From: Zerene cesonia
Lineage: Eukaryota > Arthropoda > Insecta > Lepidoptera > Pieridae
DNA: 64,000 bases
NCBI RefSeq assembly: GCF_012273895.1
Contig: NC_052109.1
Coordinates: 3,486,432-3,550,431, forward strand
Reading direction: 5' to 3'
Shown: positions 36,501 to 46,649 of the stretch, piece after piece
How positions within the stretch are numbered: the stretch's first letter is position 1
Layout of the letters: each line of letters begins with the position of its first letter
Translations under genes and position numbers: made by a program
The notes under the pieces: model-generated
Databases searched by the model: none
Told to the model about the DNA's origin: nothing
The model's input: only the letters and a program-made list of their open reading frames with translations

Positions 36501-37783
36501 CGTATAAAATAACTTAATAATCATATTGTTGTTATTGTTACAGTTTCCACAAATTATTAAAAAACGAACCCTACGTGCACGTTCACGTTAGCAATTTAGC
36601 GGCCCAGACTGGTGTGACGCGTTTTACTCAAATTCATGATCATTGGACTTATAGTAAAAATGAATCCCTAACTCCTGAGGAGCTGCAAGGTTATACTCAC
36701 CTTTTAGTAGAAGCTAAGAGTAAATATTCACCAAGTGTTAAAGCTTTTGCACATTCTCATACAGTGTTAGATAGTATAGACTCATTTTCTCAAATAGCAA
36801 TGAATTATAGACTAATACCCCCAATAAAAATAAAAACAAAACCAGCATTGTTTATATTAGAACGAAACAATTTTAGACAAGATCTACGTCCATATTTATC
36901 ACCAAAAATTTACAAAGATTCTGAAGAAATCAGTTCAAGTGAAATAGACACCAAAGAAATAGAAATAAATTTGATAAATTATGATGAAAGTGTTCAATCA
37001 GAGGAACAATTGAACGATGATAACACATTAGTGACCGCAGAAAAAACAGAAAATACTATGACAGAAAATGTATCCAATGAAAACACGGTAGCATTTGTAG
37101 ACGACGAGGAAACTGAATTATTTCGAAAAGAAATTGAGGAGTCTATTTTCAAAACAGATAAACCCAATAAAGAGTTTAATGAACACGCTGTGTTGAATCG
37201 ATCCGAACGTAAGAAAAAAGCCATTGAAAAAATTAAATCTGAAACTCGAAAGGAAGTTGTAGCTTCTGCGAAAGAAAAGTTAAAAGAAATAATGAGACGC
37301 CATAAGCATGTAGCTAAAGAAATTTCTGAAAATGACTTATCTAAAACGGAAGCTCAAAAAATAGAAGAAGATGGCCGAGGTGATATTCCAGACATACAAT
37401 TTAAAAACAAAATTATAGATGAGGACACCACTAATAACGAACAGTTGCTGGAAGATGCAAACATTGTTGAAACAACCGTCGACAATACAGACGACTTTGT
37501 AAAATCTCTTGAAGAGGCTTTTAATGTAGATAAAACAGAAATATCACCTGATAAAACTGTATTAACAAATGAAGACAGTAATAAGAAAAGTCGTACAAAT
37601 CAAAATATCGATTCTATTGTTGAAGAAGTTATAGCAAGGCTAATAGATAGAAAAATTTATGATGACAAAACGAAGCCTGAAGATATAAAAATTGAAGATC
37701 GAAAAGTTATTCAAAAAATTGTAGAAGAAATTTTATCAGAAAGAATGAATTTTACAAATACTATAGATAATAGCACCTTGTAA
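33553..37783 (+). CDS. ALG12: Dolichyl-P-Man:Man7GlcNAc2-PP-dolichol alpha-1,6-mannosyltransferase
   Basis: This GT22-family ER membrane enzyme adds the eighth mannose to the lipid-linked N-glycan precursor. Eight exons join in frame: 33553-33678, 33752-33884, 33985-34158, 34256-34409, 34574-34718, 35299-35525, 36317-36457, 36544-37783, giving 779 residues. Family motifs are [14 protein letters not shown] near residue 19, [13 protein letters not shown] near 48, [20 protein letters not shown] near 260, [10 protein letters not shown] and MTNYPGGVG. Multiple hydrophobic membrane segments lie between them. The core ends near residue 477, about the length of the whole human enzyme (488). It is followed by 302 extra residues that are hydrophilic and rich in Glu, Lys and Asp, with no domain recognised. 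That tail is continuous in the same exon without stops. Confidence 0.95.
34810..35093 (-). mobile_element. Interspersed repeat in ALG12 intron 5
   Basis: On the minus strand it begins AACTAGCTGCGCCCCGCGG, followed by CCCGCGTAAGTCCG and ATATCGGGAT, matching the elements at 10133, 13758 and 44513. The left limit is uncertain. Confidence 0.7.
35526..36316. other. ALG12 intron 6, nothing recognised
   Basis: It is 791 bases of AT-rich intron. I saw no repeat, RNA or exon in it. Confidence 0.5.
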
Positions 37784-37975
37784 TCTTTTTACAAAGTATA
37801 AAAATTGATCTCTATACTTTGTTTTGTTTTTGTCTATAAAGTGTTAACTTTTTCTATAAATCTGTTTGTGTTGTTGTTGGTTGAAAAAATATTTACTGAT
37901 TAAATCTGGATAATTATCAAACAACCTATAATTGATACACATGGTTTCCAAATTTCGATAGCTATTTTTGTGTAA

Positions 37976-38135
37976 ATGTCACCGGAAAATAACAAGATCC
38001 GTAAGTTTATAAATTTACTGGTAAGTTTATCAACTATCGTAGGATTCTAAACGGAAGATAAATTGTATTATTTGACGCATATATTTTCGTATATATGGAG
38101 TAAAACTTACGGATCTTGTTACTTTCCGGTAACAT
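37976..38135. mobile_element. 160-bp MITE with 33-bp terminal inverted repeats
   Basis: ATGTCACCGGAAAATAAC at the left and the reverse complement of the right end, ATGTTACCGGAAAGTAAC, continue together through AAGATCCGTAAGTTT. About 33 bases match with two mismatches. The interior is AT-rich and non-coding. It lies 193 bases after the ALG12 stop and before an AATAAA at about 38302, so it may be part of the ALG12 3' UTR. No superfamily is assigned. Confidence 0.8.
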
Positions 38136-38469
38136 ATATCATTTCAAAGCAATAATTTGTTGGCCAACTATGTTTTCCATAATACAATTTTTCATATAAA
38201 AATGTTTGAACGGTTTCCTTTTGTAAATATGACGTAACTGTTGTTGTAATATTTAAGGTTAAACCTTTTTAGTTTTTAAATGATTAAAATTTTTAAGAAA
38301 AAATAAAACTTTATTAACTTAAATTCAATATAAACATAAGTGTTTTATTTAAACAGTTCGAGGTATGTATTACTACATTACCAAAAAAGAATAAAATATT
38401 ATATATATATATATCAATTAATAAAAAGGTTTCACTGATTTAAATTTAAAACATAAACATATAGGTAGG

Positions 38470-38500
<31 letters not shown>

Positions 38501-39128
38501 AGTTTTGTTACTATAGTAAGCGATGTAATTGCAGTTACTTAATTAAAAGAAATTGAAACATCAAGACCTATTATATATATTCTAGCAAAATTCAATGTAT
38601 TTTTCAAATTATGCAATAAGTTAATTGTTCTAAATGCAGTTTGATAGTGTCATAATAATGAATTTTAAGTGATAGGAATATATAACACAAAAAGTCTGTA
38701 TGGCTTGTACAATATCTTATTATATAATGCATATTGGAACTTTATCTTATACTATAGTGATCGCTTTTCCAAAGTCGATGTATATAATAAACTAAGCTTA
38801 CACCTAATTAAACTCAGTAAACATTTGAACTTAAACTGGTGCAATTATAATAGTATAGTTAAATAATGCAGTCTTTATTAAGACAATAGCCTTGATTCTA
38901 TCAACATAATGTTTTAATATTGATTACAAAAATTAGTTTAAAATTTTCACTCTTCTATATTATTTTAGTGTCACTATTGTTGAAAATCAGAACACAGCAA
39001 ATTCTTATAGCGCACAACTTTTTAGTAAATTTGAGAAATCAGTTGCCAAATAATTTGATACGTAACAAATAACGGCCTATCAATTGACGATGGAATTTTG
39101 GCAATAATAACAAAAAAAAATATCCAGT
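38136..39128. other. ALG12 to UBASH3-like intergenic DNA with AT microsatellites
   Basis: It is very AT-rich, with (AT)n runs at about 38397-38414 and 38471-38493. A possible plus-strand poly(A) signal lies near 38302 (ALG12). A minus-strand one at 38874-38879 (TTTATT) would suit the UBASH3-like gene, 250 bases past its stop. No gene is seen. Confidence 0.5.
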
Positions 39129-40500
39129 TTAAAGATCCAAAAGCATTTTCCAATTATATCTTCCGGAACTGGAGTTGATTGATGGTGGACAAGGAGGTGA
39201 AACAATCTCCCACGGGTTGGACTTCATGGCCGCGAGGGCGCAATATGGAATCCGCAGTAAATTGTTACTAGTTTGGTAATTGAAATCGTCCTTGTCTGTT
39301 TTACCCTCAGCTAGGCGCTTCATCGACAACACCATGACATCTAATGTAGCTGCGTGTCCAATAAAGATAATGTTGCCACCTATAATAAAATTGATTGTTA
39401 TTTTTACGCTAACGGAATAACTTGTTTCAATTAAATTTGGTCCGACTCGAAAGTAACATTGATTATACCATAAAAATAAATATTCCAGTCAAGGGAAAAG
39501 AGGGAATTAAAACAATTTTATTTCTACCTTCTGCTTCTGTATCTTTGACAGCTGCCTGCATTACATATTCATTTCTTTTGAAGAAATCGTTTAATGTCTC
39601 TGGTGTATTACATTCCAAGTCGACGTAAGGTTTATAGCTGTAAAAAGTGATACATATTTAAATTATTACAAACTAACGTAAAACCCCAAAATAACTTTAT
39701 AAAATATAGATTCATTTTATGTACAAAATAATAAATAATACTAACTTCAAATCTACATTAAGTCCAGCCTTATGCATTTCCATAGGAGTCATAAAAGGAG
39801 CCATTCCTTTAGCAAGGTGCCACATCTTATATTCAAATAAACCTGGCTCAACTCTTATTTTCACTGATGGATCTGCCTGTAGACCTGTAAAAAAACGAAG
39901 ATGATTATCTCTTTATTTTATTTAAGAAAAAAAATTATTTTATGATTTATTTGTGACAATTATTTTTCAATTTTATTGTATCCTAGATTACAAATATTAA
40001 AAAAGTCAAGCTCCTCTTTCTCTGCCTTTTCTTCTTTGAGTTATTTAGCAGTATAGACGTCGCGACTATTAAGTTTCCCAGGTTGTCAACCATATCGCTC
40101 ACCGCTCGTCGCGCCTCACACCACGCCGCTCAAATTTCCCTTGCACTATCTAAATTTCTTACTTATAGCATCGGAATTAAAAAACCACATCGATGCGACC
40201 TAATCACTCGTCCGCTAACCGTGCGCGTGCGTGCGTGTATGTATGCACGCATAAGCGCGTGTGTGTGTTGGTACGCATACGCGCGCGTGTGTGTATGCAC
40301 GCGTACGCGCGTGTGCGTGTGTCGCGCACTCACCGAGCAGCAGCGCGTGCGCGGTCTCGACGGAGCGCAGCGCGGCGGACGCGTACACGTGGCGCACGGG
40401 CACGCCGGCCGCGCGCAGCCCCTCGCCCACCAGCTGCCCCTGCAGCCGCCCCACGCGCGTCAGCGGCGTGTCCAGCGCGTACGACTCCTTGCCGCCCACG
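39129..40500 (-). CDS. UBASH3: UBASH3 / ecdysteroid-phosphate phosphatase-like, 3' half
   Basis: Four exons encode most of the histidine-phosphatase (phosphoglycerate-mutase-like) domain of the Sts/UBASH3 family: 40334-40500, 39746-39884, 39528-39637, 39129-39379. Blocks in order are LTRVGRLQGQLVGEGLR, VYASAALRSVETAHALL, IRVEPGLFEYKMWHLAKG, and the second catalytic histidine in FIGHAATLD, ending NWKMLLDL like vertebrate members. The silkworm ecdysteroid-phosphate phosphatase, which frees stored ecdysteroids, belongs to this family, but the substrate cannot be told here. The first catalytic motif (RHG) and any UBA/SH3 domains are missing and probably lie in the gap at 40940. The 5' edge is taken as a CTACAG acceptor. 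A start at an ATG at 40514-40516 is a weaker alternative. Confidence 0.85.
40217..40333. repeat. Alternating GT/GC/TA tract beside a UBASH3-like splice donor
   Basis: About 115 bases are almost wholly alternating purine-pyrimidine (GTGTGT, GCGCGC and TACGCATACG units). On the minus strand the tract begins right after the GTGAGT donor of the first visible exon, the same arrangement as at 16564-16698 in USP34. Confidence 0.65.
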
Positions 40501-40939
40501 CTGTAGCGCGAGACCATAAACAGTTAATCGGTTAAGTTAAGACGTAGTCTTATGAAACAAAAAAAAACACAATTTCTTTATTTCGCTATTGTGTGAGATC
40601 ACAAACTATTTTATTTAATTTTCATCGCATATTTAAGAGAAAATAGAATAAAACGAAAAATAATATGATGATGTCATACATACAGAATAATAAAGATGTG
40701 TCCATGCTAAATTTTGATAAAATACAAAAAGATGATCTGAGCTATTACTATGACAATTACAGTAATGTCTTATTTTATTTTAATAATATAGCATAGGAAA
40801 CATTTATTTCTGACCGTATGAACGAAGTCATTAGGGGCTTTTACATTGGGACATTTTAGTATGTACTCAAATTTCGACGGACCGAAGGACGTTTTTTAAA
40901 AAGACAAGATTTTATTTAAACGTCTTTAATAAGTGCTCT
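40501..40939. other. UBASH3-like intron remnant before the gap
   Basis: These 439 AT-rich bases contain no readable upstream exon of the UBASH3-like gene; in particular no RHG motif is encoded on the minus strand. The contig ends here. Confidence 0.6.
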
Positions 40940-41939
40940 NNNNNNNNNNNNNNNNNNNNNNNNNNNNNNNNNNNNNNNNNNNNNNNNNNNNNNNNNNNNN
41001 NNNNNNNNNNNNNNNNNNNNNNNNNNNNNNNNNNNNNNNNNNNNNNNNNNNNNNNNNNNNNNNNNNNNNNNNNNNNNNNNNNNNNNNNNNNNNNNNNNNN
41101 NNNNNNNNNNNNNNNNNNNNNNNNNNNNNNNNNNNNNNNNNNNNNNNNNNNNNNNNNNNNNNNNNNNNNNNNNNNNNNNNNNNNNNNNNNNNNNNNNNNN
41201 NNNNNNNNNNNNNNNNNNNNNNNNNNNNNNNNNNNNNNNNNNNNNNNNNNNNNNNNNNNNNNNNNNNNNNNNNNNNNNNNNNNNNNNNNNNNNNNNNNNN
41301 NNNNNNNNNNNNNNNNNNNNNNNNNNNNNNNNNNNNNNNNNNNNNNNNNNNNNNNNNNNNNNNNNNNNNNNNNNNNNNNNNNNNNNNNNNNNNNNNNNNN
41401 NNNNNNNNNNNNNNNNNNNNNNNNNNNNNNNNNNNNNNNNNNNNNNNNNNNNNNNNNNNNNNNNNNNNNNNNNNNNNNNNNNNNNNNNNNNNNNNNNNNN
41501 NNNNNNNNNNNNNNNNNNNNNNNNNNNNNNNNNNNNNNNNNNNNNNNNNNNNNNNNNNNNNNNNNNNNNNNNNNNNNNNNNNNNNNNNNNNNNNNNNNNN
41601 NNNNNNNNNNNNNNNNNNNNNNNNNNNNNNNNNNNNNNNNNNNNNNNNNNNNNNNNNNNNNNNNNNNNNNNNNNNNNNNNNNNNNNNNNNNNNNNNNNNN
41701 NNNNNNNNNNNNNNNNNNNNNNNNNNNNNNNNNNNNNNNNNNNNNNNNNNNNNNNNNNNNNNNNNNNNNNNNNNNNNNNNNNNNNNNNNNNNNNNNNNNN
41801 NNNNNNNNNNNNNNNNNNNNNNNNNNNNNNNNNNNNNNNNNNNNNNNNNNNNNNNNNNNNNNNNNNNNNNNNNNNNNNNNNNNNNNNNNNNNNNNNNNNN
41901 NNNNNNNNNNNNNNNNNNNNNNNNNNNNNNNNNNNNNNN
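40940..41939. other. Assembly gap of exactly 1,000 N
   Basis: A round length indicates a scaffolding placeholder of unknown true size. It cuts the UBASH3-like gene on the left, and no continuation of that gene appears on the right. The contigs on each side share 13 kb of near-identical sequence, which questions the join. Confidence 0.99.
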
Positions 41940-43271
41940 GTAATAAATGTTATTTGCAGTTAACAATTTTCTTTTTTCTTTATTACAATATTTATGGCAA
42001 GACTAGGTATAGAGATAGATTTACCTCACAATTTAATAACCTTGCAACTTAAAAAGAGCCCGTCCGAAGTTCATTCAATATGAATGTATATCGGTTTCCT
42101 TTCCCTCACCCTTCCCAGTCCATTCCTTCACTCCAGTCAGTAATGCTTTCCTTTTCAAATAATAATATTATTTTAATAATCAAATTAATAATTGTAAAAA
42201 AATATAAGACTCGAAAACAGCAAACAATGACGGGATAAAAACATTAATTACGTCATTGGGTGACGCGATACAATCGACTTGAATATAACTATTGCGTCGA
42301 TATTTGATGCAATCCGCGTACCTGTATTAAAGTATTCCCACATTATAGACTCGCATCTACTTCACATACTCTCCACTGTTTCCAATACAAACTCTTATCG
42401 AAGTTAATTACAAACAGCAGCAGAATCCATAATATAATATACGTTTCACAAAAGGCACGAATAATAATATTTTGAATACCAAAAAACAATATTTAAGGAG
42501 ATTGAATTTACCGGTCAAGCCCATTAGGGTAAGGATACAACAAGCAGTCCTTCTGGACAACGCTCGGAATTCGGATAGTCCTCAGGTTCCTCACTTAGTT
42601 GCCATAGGCTCCGGCCGTGTGATCACCGGAGATTTAATCAACACCGCCGCAAGGCGAGGTTGCTGGTGATTTTGCCATTTTTGGTTTATATTTTTGTGAA
42701 GGTTGTTGCGAGGACACAAAAAATATTTTAGTAGGCTTTTTATTTTCAGAAAGAAATTCCCGATTCAAAATACCAATGGCCAACGTCATATGCAATTTAC
42801 AAAGCTCATATGTATTTATAGGTATATATTTACCTACAAAATAAAATTTGATTCCCCTAAGGTGATCTCAGAGGTCTGAGGTGTTAATAGTGCAAGTTAA
42901 TGAATCACAAGTTAGTAACATTCACCTTAATTCGACGCAGACATAGACTCGTTAAGCAAATTGTTTTCTTTAATATGTAGCAGGTATTGAGGACTATTTA
43001 GTACATAATTTATATTGAATCTGGGTACAAAGAAAGTTATAGGTATTGTAGTGCAGTAGTAAATCCTTACCATACCTCATTTGTTATTTGTTAAATATGT
43101 TAGTTATTGCCGGTTTCACAGTTCTTGTACCGATATATTATAGTCTATCATTTTAGGTTAATAGGTACTTGATCTAAATTCTAAAATGGGACCCAAACCC
43201 AAATAAAACACCTCAATCGGAGATAATCAGCAAGTGATAATCAGTGGAGAGTCTAAGTTCCTTTAATGGGC

Positions 43272-43847
43272 TTAGTAGTAGGGGAGCCCAAGAGGGGATT
43301 TTGGGATGTACTCGAGCGCGTCAGATTATTATAATGGAAGGTACCTTACCTATTAATAAGTACCTCCAGAAAGTATGGGCAGTTGATATTGGTGGGTGCG
43401 CCTACAGGAGCCGCAGGAAATAAAAAAATATCGATAATTCTCTAAGGTTACGCTCAAATTGTCAGATTAGCGAAATTTGGATTTTTTGTGTTGTAAATAA
43501 CCCGTAATATCTTTCTCTGACGCGCTCGAGTCATATTTTTTTTATATTTTACCTTTTATTCGTAGCCACGAAATTACCACATAAATCGTAAGTATAAGTT
43601 ATATTTTATTTCAGTGATATGCCAGAGCATTCAAAATATCAAAATCTTACGTGCTTGAGTATTTCCACAGCCCTGTTTTTCTTTTATAATTAAAAAAAAA
43701 ATCAAAAACCTTTTTCCACCGCTGAAATTGAAAACACTATAGGACTTTTTTTCTTGCTATCGCATAATCTGCGAATTCCAATAGGTTTCTGAAACGCTCG
43801 AGTAAATACACATTTAGCATCTTGGGCTCCCCTACTATAGAGTCTTA
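43272..43847. mobile_element. Non-autonomous DNA transposon with terminal and subterminal repeats
   Basis: The ends are inverted copies of TAGTAGGGGAGCCCAAGA (about 43274-43291 and the reverse complement at 43829-43846). Inside each end lies ACTCGAGCG: forward at about 43310, reversed at about 43793, with another reversed copy CTGACGCGCTCGAGT near 43518 and a degenerate one near 43650. Inverted ends plus repeated subterminal motifs are typical of MITEs. No transposase is present. Target-site duplication was not resolved. Confidence 0.7.
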
Positions 43848-44512
43848 TACACTGAGTGGATCTTCCGTTTATACGAGATTTATTCATCTTTTTGTAAATC
43901 AAATTATTCTTTTTTAACTTTACCTTGTATAAATAAATGTATTTTCTTTCTTTCTTTCTGATAAATTAAAATTTCTATCTACACTAATATTATAAAGAGG
44001 AACCTTTTTATACTATTGTATGTTGGTACCGTTATCACGCATAAACTACTGGACCGATTTATAAAATTCTTTCACCATTAGGAAGCTGAGTGAGAACTTA
44101 AATAAGTGACATAGGCTATATACACCACGGGCGAATAGTTAATATGTTATATAGAGATATACGATATACTCAGATTTATTGAGTATTTTTTTCATTTTAA
44201 TAGAATTGTATACATTTATGTGCCAATAATAGGCCACTAGTGCAATAAAAATAATTACTTAGCGGTTCGATTATGCATGCTTGAATCATTGCGAGCAAGT
44301 ACAAAATAATTAATATATATTGTAACATAAATAACTGTAATGTATAGATAATGGAAAATAATTATATAAACCTAATTTTAAACCATAGTTACTAATTAAT
44401 ATAATTTATAATTATGAACTTACAATTGTTAATGAGTGTTGTATTGGTCTAATTATATTTATTTTTCACATAGCTTTTGCACGTACACAAAAATTCATAA
44501 TATTATATCATA

Positions 44513-44700
44513 CTAGCTGCGCCCCGCGGTTTCACCCGCGTAAGTCCGTATCCCGTAGGAATATCGGGATAAAAAATAGATGTTGGCCGATTCTCAGACC
44601 TACCCAATATGCTTACCAAATTTCAGAGGAATCGGTCAAGCCGTTTCGGAGGAGTATAGAGACTAACATTGTGACACGAGAATTTTATATATAAGATTTA
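44513..44700 (+). mobile_element. Interspersed repeat (CTAGCTGCGCCCCGCGG type)
   Basis: It starts ACTAGCTGCGCCCCGCGG and ends ACGAGAATTTTATATATAAG. It is nearly the same as the reverse complement of 10133-10317 across its length, so both are recent members of one subfamily. It is a good reference copy for the other fragments in the window. Confidence 0.8.
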
Positions 44701-46649
44701 TTATAATTCATTTAATCTTAGAAAGTGTTTTAAACTTTTTGTAAAAAATATGAGAGATTCAGTAGTACCACACATAATATAATGCTTTAGGAGTTTGCTA
44801 CTTTGAATATAATGTTAGTACTTATTTCACGTATGTATTCATAGAACCAGTTGACCTTGGCAAATTGGCGAACTATGACCACAGCTCTTTAAATGTTGTG
44901 TATGTATCTACCATCTATTATTTTAGCATTGTTATCGTTGTATACGAATTAGATGCAAATGATAATAATATGAGAGTTACTTTAACTAAATGTACCTAAA
45001 CTCAAAATAAAAGCAAAAACATATACAATTGTAGTGTGCCCTGCAAGCCTGAAAATAAATATTGCCTAAGAATTCAAATTCAAATGTAAAAAGGATGCAG
45101 ATAAAATCATTTGCCTATGTATACTTAAACGTTATGTAGACTAATGTAGATTTGAGGAAATAGTTTGTCTATATCTATAACTAATAATACTTTTTGAACG
45201 ATCCCTTCTTTGCCCGCAATATATCTTACAAACATTATTTTCTAAATTTTTTTAAACATTGCCAAATTTTGCCCAGTGATGATTCAACACACACAATAGA
45301 TATGAGATAAAGCGAATTCAGTCTTTATGTAAATTCGAGTCAGATAGCAAGGGAAGATATTTTATTTTTCGGGTTTTGGATGGAAAGAGGAGATACAAGA
45401 ATTCAGTCGACATAAATTGAGCGTTACTCGAGCTACCTACCCTACCCCTATTCTACTTTAATGTGCGACTTGTGAGTTCTCATCGTATAAAACTCAATAA
45501 TAAGAGTTTCTTCTGAATTTTATCAGTCACCTTTTATATTTCATCAATATAGTGTATTCAGTACGTAAATGTTTGTTGTTTCAGAATAAAAATGTGACGC
45601 AAGAAAAGCAACATGACCATTCTCCTTTATAATTCTTACGAACTGGAGGAAAGAGCCTCGAGGCACCTTAACGTTTGGAAAGGTACACTAATCTAGCCAT
45701 CTTCAACCCCATCTTTTAAAATTTATTTGAAAAAAAAAATATCTTAGTACCCCGTCATAGAGTGTTTAAGAGATTATGTAAAAATCGACATTAAGGATAC
45801 CGTATCTACTTAATTTTTAACTGAAACCGAATAACATTGGTAATATGTATATAAATTACTTTTGGTAATAATCACCATTCATGACAATGTATTTGTTAAA
45901 ACTAAGTACCTATACACAATTTCTCACACAAAATGTTTTCCCCATTTATAAATAGTCGTAATCAGAATTCGATAAACGTACATTTGCACCAGTTTAATAG
46001 CTCTTTTCTACAAACAACACTTACGATGGAATTTAAACATGCATTTATTTAATTTTATTACATTGCTGTCTTTAATAATACTGTGAGCAATAAAGCAATA
46101 GGTATAACTTAGAATTATGTTTCTAATTCTTGGAAGAATTAAACATTTAATTACCTATGGATAGATAGTGGTAATGGAAATTTTATCACAATATTGTTCG
46201 CAACGTAATATGCATTACCATGGAACGTGGGTATAAAAGTTAAAAATACTCTGGCAATATAGAGCAGGATATATGCGTCAAATGAGGCCGGTTTGTTGCG
46301 GCTACAACTGTGCTCTGCGGCACATATTGTGGGATACAATTCATGCTATCATTTTAAAAATGATTTTTCTATTATTTGGAATTTTAGTGGTTTTATTTTC
46401 ATCTCTTAATAATTCTTCATAACGCATAATTCCTCCAGAACCAAACTACCCGGTTGTTTGGAAACGGTACCTGGGGAAACAGATATAACATGCAGAGACC
46501 CCTTTACTTTAAAATATAGTCAGGACTTTTAAAATTTTTTGTTATTAATTTTAATTTTGCGTTTAGACAATCCTTTCTAAAATGTTACATATTATAAGTT
46601 ACTTTAAAATAATTTCCTTCTGTAATCTTACCATTTTTTTTGTTTCTAG

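Larger units (their letters stand above)
41940..46649. other. Intergenic, repeat-rich, no gene supported
   Basis: The region is AT-rich with several repeats listed separately. A less AT-rich patch at about 42500-42670 has a short open frame on the plus strand, but no domain or splice context was recognised, so it is left as an unclassified repeat candidate. The first exon of the TMEM179-like gene may lie here but could not be identified. 43976-44150 resembles another common lepidopteran repeat (ACACTAATATTATAAAGAGG start). Confidence 0.5.

Noticed and set aside
40933..41966. Two ORFs of over 330 unknown residues
   Set aside because: They are translations of the N gap.
42472..42669. 65-residue plus-strand ORF in a GC-richer patch
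   Set aside because: No domain, start context or splice partner. It is more likely part of an old repeat.
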